Shown here piece by piece: positions 18,701 through 27,500 of a stretch of 64,000 bases of DNA (its first letter is position 1; each line of letters begins with the position of its first letter). Location: assembly GCF_030719035.1 (NCBI RefSeq), contig NZ_CP132203.1, forward strand, positions 2,852,001 through 2,916,000, in the 5' to 3' direction. The notes under the pieces were generated by a model, which saw only the letters and a list, made by a program, of their open reading frames with translations, was not told the origin of the DNA and made no database searches. The translations under genes were made by a program, and so were the position numbers. The stretch is from Hahella sp. HNIBRBA332 (GTDB lineage Bacteria > Pseudomonadota > Gammaproteobacteria > Pseudomonadales > Oleiphilaceae).

Positions 18701-18949
18701 CGAATTACCCGCATCATCGCTGAACTGAATCGCAATCTTGATATTCTCCAAAGCGAACGCATCCAAGCTATTGGTCACCCGCATCGTCGCCTCAAAGGCC
18801 TGCCGCTCCACCGTCAATTCCTGGGAGAGCTCCATCTTCACCACCGCACACAGCGATTCCTCCGCTCGCGCAACGCCACCCAGCAGCCCCGCCACGAACA
18901 AAACCAACCCCGCCGTCACGATCCACGACTTACTTCGAATCGCTGTCAT
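12725..18949 (-). CDS. Giant Sec-exported RTX (hemolysin-type Ca2+-binding) surface protein
   Basis: 2,074 residues from the ATG at 18949, chosen because an AGGGTGG site lies just upstream and the protein then starts with a clean signal peptide (MTAIRSKSWIVTAGLVLFVA...ARA). A TTG 33 nt upstream is the alternative. Order: beta-rich N-terminal region (35-480), cadherin/He_PIG-like Ig domain (~490-560), Asp-rich thrombospondin-type-3-like Ca motif 'DRDGDGMDDAWE' followed by 'DYDHDGILDLAEF', about four fibronectin-III-like repeats (~610-1060), a Calx-beta-like domain (~1130-1260), then many GGxGxDxLxG nonapeptides (~1360-1965) and an RTX-type C-terminal tail. A Sec signal together with RTX repeats is unusual, since most RTX proteins use type I secretion. 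Likely a calcium-stabilised surface or matrix protein. Confidence 0.85.
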   Translation of the reverse strand: MTAIRSKSWIVTAGLVLFVAGLLGGVARAEESLCAVVKMELSQELTVERQAFEATMRVTNSLDAFALENIKIAIQFSDDAGNSVIASSDPNHSSAKFFIKLDQHQGINSVLTGANGAITDGKIDPAQVGELRWLIIPTKSSGGADGQGKLYYVGATLNLTYGGKSETLQVAPDTIVVKPQPDILLDYFLTREVNGDNPFTTPIEPAEPYTLGVRISNRGGGAAHKVKIESAQPKIIDNQHQLLVDFKITGSYLDDEPADKTLLIDFGDIPAKSNRVGRWIMESSLTGTFTELTAKMTHADELGGALTSLLQAPVTHLLVHDVKVDLPGRDNITDFLAHEGAGYKVYESESLGVENPVCNDCTDVKTLSGALGGEQSGGGSVRRVLTVGAMEGLAYIKISDPYLGDKALTRVVRGDGKALPANNFWLSKTLQEDKINYDYYLNLFDSLSSSSDTKYTLEFGGAAQVNLPPVIQHISDRTTYETGQVGFLVQSSDPNKTTPTLTVLNPPSGATFNAKGDGTGTFNWFPQRGQAGTYVVNFEATDGALKATKSVKIVVNPENDRDGDGMDDAWEIEHFGDLSRDGTDDYDHDGILDLAEFLNGGDPKNPPTGPQPPELDTPAYDAEVATAAPVLKVKNGAHQDGAYSYRFEVYRDKALKQKVATMAGVAEGGATTEAVIADDKLEPGVTLSDNAEYYWRARLEGAEANSDWVNGRFFLNSANDAPGEFAIAFPGSESVVASVRPTLVVNNSVDVDRDALSYSFYVYAESDASFSSPVAQVTGLNPGIGGKTSWQVSELLEENGVYLWIAKVTDEHGAVATSEAASFIVSTLNEAPAAPRIAAPENGAVTADVVLDLQVHNAVDPERNDLSYFFELDTVETFDSAEKKASGAVTETQQTTSWRVEGLVEDKVYYWRVKAYDGLSFSPWISASFTVDAENLAPPAPTLNNPADGVWVEVARPALSVHPVNDPDGDAVTYRFELYADAELKNRIMERQSAAAIWTPDVDLSDNATYWWRAQAIDAKDMAGPWSAAQSFFVNVDGVNDEPTFAFVLPKENQVLSGGAVAIQWTDADPDSAAKITLLANGVVIADNIEEDLDGDGDKYTWSLDGLADGVYTLSALIKDEANQISVAACCTVTKQSNSAPVIVSLPPSLETEEGSAKTVDIQISLGRKPEAGKSVLINLSLSDASEGLLLTENYLQFTESSWNLPQTVSVRGVDDCEPDGEIAYKLILAPAVSDDPVYSGYDVDDVTLYNLDDEQPGQKLVVCSVEVTDQVVNGGRIQARVWPVVINYGAAVQDVTATASVKAGADLSILDAASVTFPVIYQGLKAQSNQGVLVDAPASANGLVDYSALQWSLTPGKPYTQTDGDDGDNDLQGTDGDDELQGRGGNDLIAGGDGADTIIGGVGADIMLGGKGDDRFLIEGRDIYADLFIGGEGYDRILGGSGDDVVRLSTYGVFAPEYGDEASVEEIDGGAGYNLIEGTQGADRIVLTHTLLKNIARIDGLGGDDLIEGSAGADLIVGGPGADILKGGKGDDSFMITAGDADADAIDGGEGNDQILGTPENDLIRLSSVANIEVVDGRGGQDKIIGTYQNDLLDFRGATLLGITEINAGSGDDVVYGTAGVDVLIGEAGDDRLYGGGGNDRFIVRGASQAGDRFDGGEGFDVLEGGAGDDEFKFALVKSGDPESQLVSIERIDGGGGRNLITGTKGYGTTDYLDLSQIELVGITSIDLYSGDDIVIGSSGADVINGDSGNDTLHGRGGNDHLNGGSANDELYGDEGDDYLNGGVGNDVMYGGPGNDTFVLNGGDEGVDVFIGGEGVDVILGTDGDDMIRIPAPKDGDSKSVLDVEKIDLGKGVNLLIGADGYNGNDALDFSAVELIGVSRIETRNGADVVIGSRAGDYIDGGLREDQLHGGAGADTLIGGRGNDRLYGDEGEDILQGGEDDDYLEGGPDEDVYVFGPNDGSDTINDVNDEGRNRIVIVGGVTAEQVWLRRSGSTLVVEILGYGKRDRIVVEGWYDAAVRPVREIKLDQATLNEEDITALADLMSGYSAPNSGQLTVSDTDWETIKAGINAKWR
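13080..14870 (-). repeat. RTX nonapeptide repeat region
   Basis: Repeated GGxGxDxLx codons (for example GGDGADTIIG, GGKGDDRF, GGAGADTLIGGRGNDRLYG) are arranged in blocks separated by ~60-80-residue beta-rich spacers carrying 'IDGGxGxNLIxGT'. The blocks would form Ca2+-loaded parallel beta rolls. The spacers repeat about every 90-130 residues, so the region is a higher-order repeat. Confidence 0.85.
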
Positions 18950-19048
18950 CTTCCACCCTGTAATACTAGCGCTATTTCTCAACTATGAGTTTCTCAATAT
19001 CTAAATTAAACTCACAAAACCATCAAAAGAGAAGGTACTTACAAGCCG

Positions 19049-19564
19049 CTAATTGTTTATCAATACGCCTTTTTCACCAAGCTTCTTAATAGTTACCGGA
19101 ATCAACTTTTCTTCCCCCAACCATTGCTGCCCAGAAGACAGCTCCGCCCAACAGCAAAGGTTACAAAAATAAACAAGCTCATCATCCAGCTCATTAATTA
19201 GAATACATAAAACATCATCACCGCATCTGGGACACATACGCTCAGACTGAAAAGTTACGATACTCCATAATACATCACGAACAATAACTGCAATGCCACT
19301 CATAGATGAAGGCTGCATACTTTTCCATCTAACCGACTCTTTGCTCTCCCTGCAATCACAACATTCAACAACATACTCACCAATATCAATATTCAAATAA
19401 AATTCAAAACCATATAAATCCCACAAATATCTATCAAAAAGAAACTTGCTTTTTTTCAACCAATTGCATATGTGAACATAAAACTCACTCGCACTTAATC
19501 TCTCTACCTCTATAGAAAAAATATGCTCGCAAAAAGACTCCCAGGCTCTTATATGACGTGACAT
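19049..19564 (-). CDS. Probable immunity protein for the Rhs C-terminal toxin
   Basis: 171 residues. It begins 14 nt after the Rhs stop with a perfect AGGAGGT ribosome site 3-4 nt before the ATG. No signal peptide or membrane helix, so cytoplasmic. It contains paired cysteine knuckles (ECCDC around residue 69, CPRC around 113, CNLCCW around 134) that probably bind zinc. Aromatic/acidic composition and position right after a toxin tip are typical of immunity proteins in polymorphic toxin loci. The DNA here is clearly more AT-rich than the flanks, another hallmark of exchanged toxin/immunity tips. I do not recognise the family; the immunity role is inferred from position. Confidence 0.65.
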   Translation of the reverse strand: MSRHIRAWESFCEHIFSIEVERLSASEFYVHICNWLKKSKFLFDRYLWDLYGFEFYLNIDIGEYVVECCDCRESKESVRWKSMQPSSMSGIAVIVRDVLWSIVTFQSERMCPRCGDDVLCILINELDDELVYFCNLCCWAELSSGQQWLGEEKLIPVTIKKLGEKGVLINN

Positions 19565-19577
19565 CTTACCTCCTATA

Positions 19578-22500
19578 TTATCGAACAGGATAGGCAGTAA
19601 TTAGATTTCCTGCTTTATCTGTAATCACTTTCATTCGGCTAGTAGCCCCTCCACCATGGTTGAGAGATGCATTTCCAATTGTACGGCCAGTATCGACAAC
19701 CCGGACAAACTGCCCTCCTCCTATATCCGTAACAGGCGAGTTCACAACGTTCTTACTTTGAAGTACATTTTTAAGCTCTGATGGTGTTATAGAAAATATT
19801 GATCTATTATTTTCTAGTGACCTATTAAAATGCTGGTCCACAACATGATCAAATCCAGCTGAAACCGGATGCCCACTTCTTCTTTTTGGAGTTGTTCGTG
19901 TATGTCCTTTTGCAAGATTTATTCTAGTTTGCACCCGACCAGGACTGCTAGTTAAATCACAGACGACGGAGTTGTGAACCCAAATTCCGCCATTTCCAAC
20001 AAAGTAATTATGATTACCCTCAACTGTAATGTTAAAGGTTGGCTGCCTTTCCAATAGATAACTTAGAGAAATAACTTCAAAAGAATGGCCATCAAAAGTT
20101 GTTAGCTTGTCACCTTCTTCCAGCTTATCAGCCCTAGACCAGGATTCACCTTCAACCCAAATAGGATGTTCTGGAGTCGTATTTATCTCTTCCTGATGTC
20201 CTTCGGAATCCCTTACTGTAATAGTTACAATCTGCTTGTCTTGATTCTGGATAGTATTCAGAACCATTCTAAGCTGCGTTTCTCCTGTTATCTCATCCCT
20301 GGCATATACTTGGTCGCCGACTTCAATCTCTTCAATGGCGACCTTCCCTTCAGCTGTCTCAACCAGAGTGCCAGCGACAAAACACTGACAGGCCGGACCG
20401 GTATTGTTTTTGGTGCCAGAAGTTTTATTGCCTTTGCTGAGATTAGACGTCTTTCTTGAGCGCGTAAGCCTGCTGATACCTTTGGCCGGACCGCCCCAAG
20501 GGATAAAGCCTGCTGCGAAGTCTACAAAGCGGTACATGCCGGAGCACATATTGACGCCACCGTCAATGCCCAGCCAGTTTCTGATTTCCTGCCCAGAGAC
20601 GAGGCCACCACTCACTGTGGAAATAGCATTATCACCAATGGCAGCAGCGCCATCCACAAAACCTTGAGGTAAGGGTATTGGGTAGCCGTCCTCATCTTTT
20701 GGTGAAATTAAATCGAAAAACTTATCAGTTATCTCATAATAGTCAGTTCCATAAGGATCGAAAGCCATTAGCGGACTTAACCGGGAGTACGCGTACCTGT
20801 TCAAGCCTCCGCCAATACCGAGGGGATCAGCCTGGATATAGCGGCCTATATCGGGATCGTAATCCCGCATAAAGTTATGGTGGAAACCGGTTTCTTTATC
20901 GAAATACTGGCCGGGTAAACGCAGATTGTTTTCTACTTTGGCGGTTACAACTTCCGCTTCGCCAAACGCGTCGTAACGACCTTCCCAGACCGTCTCGCCA
21001 TTGGGTTTGATCAAACGGGTAGGCGTGCCCAGATGGTCCACTTGATAGTAATAAATCTCCCCTTTTTCGCGCATGAACAGGGGATCGCTCATCCAGGTAC
21101 TGGTAGGCAGGTAGTGATACTCTTTGAGCAGATTACCTGAGGCGTCGTATTCCGCCATCAACCCTGAGAAGTTGTACAGGAAATAAGTGCGCTCGCCAGC
21201 TACCTCCTTCCATAAGCGGCGTCCGAATGGATCATAGCCGTATTCGGCAATCACCGTCCCGGCGCCAGATTCGACGCGCACCAAACGTTCGTCGGCGCTG
21301 TAGATGTAACGATATTCTGGATTCTCTCCGGTAGCGTCCGCGCCTTTGCTGATTAAATGGCCGTTGGCGTCGTAGTGATAATAAACTTCACCCTGACGCA
21401 CCAGTTGGTTGGCGTCGTTATACTCCAGTTCCTCAGTGACAACCTCAGTGTCACTAGAGCCGCTCTTACGACTCAAGCGGTTGCCTGCTGCGTCGTAGGT
21501 ATAAGCCTGATCAGTCAGTTCCGGGGTGGATTGGGGATAATCGACTGACTCCAGACGGTTCAGGTTGTCATAGCCGTATGTGTAATCGCCGTGGTCAGTC
21601 GAAAGGTTGGTGATATTGCCGGAGCCATCGTAGCCATAGACCGCACGCATAATGACATTGCTGGCGGGGTCAAGCAGCTTGTTTTCCGTAAAGGCCATCA
21701 GACCGTTGTAGTTGCGCTCAATGCTCGCGCCGCCCGGGAAGGTGATGGAAGTCGGCTGTCCCCAGTTGTAGCTATTGAATGTAATAACGCCCGCGCCCGG
21801 TACCGTCACCGTAGATATTTTACCCACCCCGTTGTAGCCATACTCATAGGTCAGGCTTTCAGGGTTGGTATAGCTGTCCACTACCCCGTTTTCGTCGTAG
21901 GTATAGGCGATGGTTTTGCTGAATGGACCATAATTGACCGTCGCCTCAGCGAGATGACCCAATTCGTCGCGACGGTAAACAGCAGAAGTCTCGCCATCGC
22001 TGTAGCTCTTCAGCAGGCCCAGCTCGTCATAGGCGAAATTAACGACCTTGCGCGCCAGGGCGGCGTCTTTATTGACAAAGTACTCCAGCCGTTTTAGCTG
22101 ATCCGCCTCGTCGTAGGTGTATACCAGCTTCTCTCCGATGGGAGTGATAACCTGCGCAAGGTTGCCATTAGGGTCATAGCTGTAAGTGCGTCGATGTTCA
22201 ACGCCCTCGACCACAAAGACTTCGGCTTTGATAAAACCGTTAGTATCATATTCCAGTCGCGCTTCCCGATTTTCCGGGTCAATGACTTTAATCAGGTTGC
22301 TGCGATGGTCATAGAAAAACTGAGTCAATCCCCCGTCCGCGTCTTTCAAAACGCTTACCCGGCCCAGTTCATCGTACTCATAGGAAACAGAACGGCCGCC
22401 TGCGACGATTTTTTTGGTCAACTGCCCCAGCACGTCATATTCAAAGCTGGTGACGGAGCTTTGCCCATCGTACTCCGTAGTGACCTGCTCAATCAGACGC

Positions 22501-24575
22501 TGATTATTGTAGGAAAACTTCTGCGTTAAGGTGGGATACCGAACTTCTTTCAGAAGCTGGTTATCATAAACATACTCAACCCTGTTCCCCTCGCCATCCA
22601 CAAACTCCAGCGGCTCGCCAAACATTCCATTGCGAATATAACCAACGGATTTCCCGGCAGAAGCAATGCGGGTCGTATTGGTTTTGGGATCAGTTTTGTG
22701 TTCCGCCTTCTGATTTAACTGGTCTTTGACTTCTTCCCACTGATTAAGCGCATTATATGTAAAAGAAGTTTTGCTTTTATTAGGCGCAGTTTCGGTAATG
22801 ACATTGCCCACTTTATCGTAGATGTAACTGGTCGTCCGGGAGAGCGGATCGGTTACGGATAACAGGTTGCCGGCATCGTCATATTCAAAGGTATAGGTAT
22901 AGCCCCGCGGGGTGGTCATGGTCTTAACATTGCCCATGACGTCGTAGGTATATAAAGTCTCATAGCCTTCGCTATCGACTTGTTTGATATTGTTGCCGCG
23001 GTCGTCGAAGTATGAATATCTGCTGAATGCTTCACCTACTTTCCCACTGTAGGTGGCTTTTGTCATATCATCCGTATGCGCAAATGTAACGCTACTGGCC
23101 ACATCCGTGCCCACTGCCAGATTTGCGGACGCCATTCTGCCCGCGGAATCATAACTGTATGTTGAGCGAATACCGGCCTTATTGGTATGCGAGGTTACAT
23201 AGTCAAATCTTGCATCATAAGTACTGCTGACTTCCTCACCATCTGGATAGACCTTCTTAATGGGATTGCCCCAATGGTCCTCAAGAATGGCGGTCCGTTT
23301 TCCATATACATCCGTTAAAGTGCGAATGCCGGTTTCATAAGAATAGTGAACAGTTGAGAACTGCTTCCCATTTATTTTTTCAGAATATATTTCCCTTCCA
23401 TAACTCTTTTTGGGGTCCTTTGCGACACTGTCAAAAAGAGCTTTTACCTTTAAGACAGAGGTGGATTTAGGCTTTGGTGAAGAACCGCTTCCACCCTGTG
23501 AGACAAAGTAGACTTTCTGCTCTTGCTCAGGATCATTATCCAGAATTTTCTGATCAATAACCGTTCCGTCCACACCGCGAGTAGTGAACAGATACATCTT
23601 GTACTTTTTATCATATCCGTATTCATAGGCTATACTGCTGCCATCGGCATATACAATCTGATCGACTCGACGATCTTCATAGCCGTATGTCGTTACATTA
23701 CTCTCAGGATCAATTCGCCGATTCAGGTCACCATCATCATTATATTCATATCGCCACTCATACCCCCTTACATCAATAACCGAAGTAAGATGACCATTAG
23801 TGTAGTGATAACTGACTGTTCGCCCTGTATAGTCGGTGGCGGACTTTACCAGACCACTTTTTTCATCAACATAGCTAAGGGAGTATAAGGTGCGATCAAG
23901 AGTATCTTTAACCTCAGCGACTCTTCCCGCTTCATCACGCTTAAAATATATTTCATTGCCTTCGGCATCTCCATATTTAAGCATGACCCCTTCGGAGTCA
24001 TAGGTAATCCACTCTCCTTCCCTGTTATGCCAAATGTAGCCAGTCGGAGTGGCCTCTATATAATTGCCGCCATAGCCAAATCGCTTTTGTCCCTTGACGT
24101 GTTCATACTTTGTGTCGCCGCGTTTAATATAGTCCCAACGTAAATAGTGCTCTTCTGGCTTAAGCGGCGTTTCAACGACCTTATCCAGCTTTAGACTGTT
24201 CGTACCATTACTGCCATATCCTCCATTGGCGACATCAAGCACCAGCTTTACTTCATTTTTTTTGAGCTTAAGTCTGTCCCAACGCTCATTCCAGGTCCAC
24301 CCACGACCATCTTTGTAAACGCGGGAGAGTCGTACAGGGCTCCCCTTAGACTGGACCCAGAAATCCATTTCCCGCAGATTGAATCCACCAGTGTGATACG
24401 CCTGCTCTTCAAGCAGCACAATGCCAGGAGCCGCATAAGCGCCATTAGAGCTCACCAGCAGCAAAAGGGCTAGAACCACTTGAGTCAGTCTGGCGCAATA
24501 ACTTTTAAACAATGAGTCGAACACGTGTTTTCTCTTTACTTCAATCTGATTTACTACTTTTCCCATTACACTCAT
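19578..24575 (-). CDS. Sec-exported Rhs/YD-repeat polymorphic toxin with HINT domain
   Basis: 1,665 residues, start ATG at 24575 (GGG upstream), 7 nt after the stop of the giant upstream gene. The frame extends further upstream but only by overlapping that gene. Signal peptide at ~1-48 ('VVLALLLLVSSNGAYA'). Dozens of YD repeats (~200-1200) form an Rhs cocoon, ending in the conserved core 'YDPDIGRYIQADPLG.GGLNRYAY' near 1270-1320. Then a PT-HINT autoprotease domain (~1396-1533, beginning CFVAGTLVET and ending VHN) and a 132-residue C-terminal toxin. The tip contains 'SAGFDHVVDQHF', 'GRTIG' and a 'GNLITAYPV' ending, which recalls BECR-fold RNases (barnase/EndoU/colicin E5-D group); that assignment is tentative. 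The presumed immunity gene follows immediately. Confidence 0.88.
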   Translation of the reverse strand: MSVMGKVVNQIEVKRKHVFDSLFKSYCARLTQVVLALLLLVSSNGAYAAPGIVLLEEQAYHTGGFNLREMDFWVQSKGSPVRLSRVYKDGRGWTWNERWDRLKLKKNEVKLVLDVANGGYGSNGTNSLKLDKVVETPLKPEEHYLRWDYIKRGDTKYEHVKGQKRFGYGGNYIEATPTGYIWHNREGEWITYDSEGVMLKYGDAEGNEIYFKRDEAGRVAEVKDTLDRTLYSLSYVDEKSGLVKSATDYTGRTVSYHYTNGHLTSVIDVRGYEWRYEYNDDGDLNRRIDPESNVTTYGYEDRRVDQIVYADGSSIAYEYGYDKKYKMYLFTTRGVDGTVIDQKILDNDPEQEQKVYFVSQGGSGSSPKPKSTSVLKVKALFDSVAKDPKKSYGREIYSEKINGKQFSTVHYSYETGIRTLTDVYGKRTAILEDHWGNPIKKVYPDGEEVSSTYDARFDYVTSHTNKAGIRSTYSYDSAGRMASANLAVGTDVASSVTFAHTDDMTKATYSGKVGEAFSRYSYFDDRGNNIKQVDSEGYETLYTYDVMGNVKTMTTPRGYTYTFEYDDAGNLLSVTDPLSRTTSYIYDKVGNVITETAPNKSKTSFTYNALNQWEEVKDQLNQKAEHKTDPKTNTTRIASAGKSVGYIRNGMFGEPLEFVDGEGNRVEYVYDNQLLKEVRYPTLTQKFSYNNQRLIEQVTTEYDGQSSVTSFEYDVLGQLTKKIVAGGRSVSYEYDELGRVSVLKDADGGLTQFFYDHRSNLIKVIDPENREARLEYDTNGFIKAEVFVVEGVEHRRTYSYDPNGNLAQVITPIGEKLVYTYDEADQLKRLEYFVNKDAALARKVVNFAYDELGLLKSYSDGETSAVYRRDELGHLAEATVNYGPFSKTIAYTYDENGVVDSYTNPESLTYEYGYNGVGKISTVTVPGAGVITFNSYNWGQPTSITFPGGASIERNYNGLMAFTENKLLDPASNVIMRAVYGYDGSGNITNLSTDHGDYTYGYDNLNRLESVDYPQSTPELTDQAYTYDAAGNRLSRKSGSSDTEVVTEELEYNDANQLVRQGEVYYHYDANGHLISKGADATGENPEYRYIYSADERLVRVESGAGTVIAEYGYDPFGRRLWKEVAGERTYFLYNFSGLMAEYDASGNLLKEYHYLPTSTWMSDPLFMREKGEIYYYQVDHLGTPTRLIKPNGETVWEGRYDAFGEAEVVTAKVENNLRLPGQYFDKETGFHHNFMRDYDPDIGRYIQADPLGIGGGLNRYAYSRLSPLMAFDPYGTDYYEITDKFFDLISPKDEDGYPIPLPQGFVDGAAAIGDNAISTVSGGLVSGQEIRNWLGIDGGVNMCSGMYRFVDFAAGFIPWGGPAKGISRLTRSRKTSNLSKGNKTSGTKNNTGPACQCFVAGTLVETAEGKVAIEEIEVGDQVYARDEITGETQLRMVLNTIQNQDKQIVTITVRDSEGHQEEINTTPEHPIWVEGESWSRADKLEEGDKLTTFDGHSFEVISLSYLLERQPTFNITVEGNHNYFVGNGGIWVHNSVVCDLTSSPGRVQTRINLAKGHTRTTPKRRSGHPVSAGFDHVVDQHFNRSLENNRSIFSITPSELKNVLQSKNVVNSPVTDIGGGQFVRVVDTGRTIGNASLNHGGGATSRMKVITDKAGNLITAYPVR

Positions 24576-24582
24576 TACCCTG

Positions 24583-27500
24583 TCATGAACCTGACTCGGT
24601 ACCGCTGCCGCCGCCACAGTTACCGTCCCCATCGCCACAAAATCCACTGCCGACACCTTGCGATGTGGCGGGCTCTGGCGAAACAGAGGTTCCAGAACCA
24701 AAGTCGCCATAATCTCCCGACCATATTCCCCCGCCTAACGTAAACGGGCTATCGCCACCTTCACCACAGGATGAACCTCCCGCCGCATTATGGTTTATGC
24801 CAGCATTTCCTTTGGCGACATTCCCGTTGGCGCAAGGGGAAGAGAAACTTATATCCGAGTTGTAGTTATGGTTCGCACATCCGGCGCCGCTGGCGTCGCC
24901 GTCTGCGCTGGGATCAAAGTCCTGAAGCGCGATAATGCGATAAGGCACAACCACTACTTGTCCGGGGAATAAGGTGTCAGGAATCTCTCCGAAGTATTCG
25001 AAACGCGCGAAGTTATCGCCCTTGGTCAGATTTGACTTCACATCTTCCGCCGCGACCAAGCCATAGTTCGTCAAACTGAACTCGCCCTGGAACACCTCGC
25101 CTTTCTTCATCATTGGCAGGTTGACCGACATGGGTTCGAACAGGACAACCGGGGCTGGGACGTTGGTTTCGTAGGTGGCGTTCAACACCACTTCGTAACG
25201 GTCTTCCAGGGTGATTTCACGCACGGAGAATTCCACCGAGATCAGTTTGTTCATCAGGAACACTTCTTCACTGGTCACCGCGCCCGAGCGCACCCAGATA
25301 CGTCCGCTTACGCTGTCATGATCAAACGCGCTGGCCCGATAGGTATAAGAGCCAGTGGAGAGGTTCTCCAGGAAACCATCGCCGAACTCATCGGTGTAGA
25401 TTTCATAGGTTTCGCTGAGCACGTCTTCGTTCTGCAGCGAGATGCGCACTTTCGCCAGCCCCGGAATCAAGCCGCCGTTTTCAGCCTTGGTGGCGGTGTA
25501 TATATCCGAAGTATGGAAATGCACGCCGCCGAAGGTGGAGTCCGTCACCGCCACATCTACAATGTAAGGCTGGGTCGGCAAATTATCGCCCTGGATCAAC
25601 ACCTTAAAGCGGTAGTCGCCTTTAGGCACAGTCGCATCGGGACGGAACGCCAACTGGATAGTGCGCGACTCATTCACCGCAATATTCCCCAGACTGCGAT
25701 CGCCAACGATACGCACCCACTCAGGAGCTGGCGCATCGTATTGATCCACCAGAGACAGGCGTGCATTGGTCAATGTTTCCAGGCCGCCGTTGGTTACCTT
25801 AAAGGTTTCCCCTTGCTCATCTCCCAGCTTGACGCCAGTGGTGATGTAGCTTGGCGATACCTTCGCCAACGGCGCCGCCGCTGACAGATAATATTGCACC
25901 GTCAGCAACGCCAAAGGCTGCTCCTGGTTGTCCGTCATAACCTTGAAGTAAAGACGTCCATTTTCTGGAGCCAGATTATCACCCGTCAGCTTCAGCTTGA
26001 GATAACCCGTAGTATTCGGCGCGATAGCCTCCAGCGTGGAGCTGCTGACTTGCAGTCCATCCGCCATTGGTTTTGGCTGTCCGTCTTCATCCAGCTCCGC
26101 CGCCCACTCCAGACGCACATTGGTCAACTGCGTACTGAAACCGGCTTTGACGCGCACGTCCATGCCATATTCATAGTTTCTGGGCACAGACACCTTGTAT
26201 ATGGCAGGGGCCACAGATGCGCCCTCTACAATAAAACGGCCGTGTTCCGGACGATCCAACTTGTCAGGATGGACAATAGAAACCACATACTCTCCGGTAT
26301 CATTGATAGTTGGCGTGTAGGTGAACTCGAACTGGCCTTGCACATCCGTAAAGGCAGCGTATTGGCGCTCAAACCCGCGCACCTTCATCGCCACCGTCAA
26401 TATGGCGTTGGCCATCGGTTCATTGCTGGCGCGATCAATCGCACGTCCCTTGATTGTCACGGTTTCACCAGCGAACGCTTTGGCGGGCTCTACAGACGTC
26501 AGCTCACCGTAATAAGGCGTCTCCTGTAACGTCACTACTTGAGACGCGCGTGTACCAGCGATCGCAACATGCGTATCGCGGCCAACCTGGTAGTGCAGCT
26601 TGTCAATCTCCAGACGCAGCAACGCTGACTCCGGGACAGAAGACGACACAGGCACGTCGAAGTATTCCGTGACGTACTCGCCGCCCGCTGGAATACGCGC
26701 CACTGTGGAGCGGTCCGTGGTGGTGACGACATCTCCAGTCACTTGCTTGATAGAGGTCGCGCCATACACGTTGCCAGCGAAGTCCTCAAGGATAAAGCGA
26801 ATGTCCGGTGAGGCGTTCTTGCCGCTGTTCGCCGCCATGAGAATCTCAGACTCCACATCGCTGACATTTTCCAGTCTGAAACGTGCTTTTCCAGTTGCGC
26901 CGCGAACGAAGTTCAGTGTCTCCAGTGTGGCCACCAGCGCAGACTGGCCAACGGCTACCTGGCGCCACTGACGAATCTCTACGTTCTCACCCGCCTGCGG
27001 CGACCACAGAATGCTGATATCGAGATCCGCAAACGCATCCAGAGACTGATATCCGCCGATGACAACACCCACGTCGGAGAAGCTTCCCGGTTCAACAGCG
27101 AAGTAGTCCGAGTAGTGAGACTTGGCGGCTCCCGCGACGTTCACCGTCACTTTCAAGCGCGCGCGTTCAATCTTGGTCACGCCGCTATTAGCGACGCGGA
27201 ACAACACTCGGTTCATGACGCCACGCTTGATCGGCTCAACGCTATTTTCAGACTCGTCAGCAGGCTTCAAATCAACGCTCAGCGCGGGCAGCAAAAGACT
27301 GTGGCCAATGCTTTCCTTGCCTTGGTTGTCTTTCGCCACGACAGTGTAGAAGCGCTCTTCCACCGAGCCGGAGCTGAACTCACCCGCGTTGTAACCCAGA
27401 TCTTCATAATCCGCGTTAGTCAGCAGATCAGCATTGAGCTTGACGCGATCTGCGTCATCGCCAACGTAAATATCGTATCCAGCGATACTGGCGCCATTGT

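Noticed and set aside
18056..18988. 310-codon open frame opposite the RTX protein start
   Set aside because: Composition of an antisense shadow; the minus-strand protein has signal peptide and recognisable domains.
24576..24710. Upstream extension of the Rhs frame overlapping the giant gene
   Set aside because: The signal peptide starts after 24575 and the extension only mirrors the Gly-rich end of the upstream gene in another frame.
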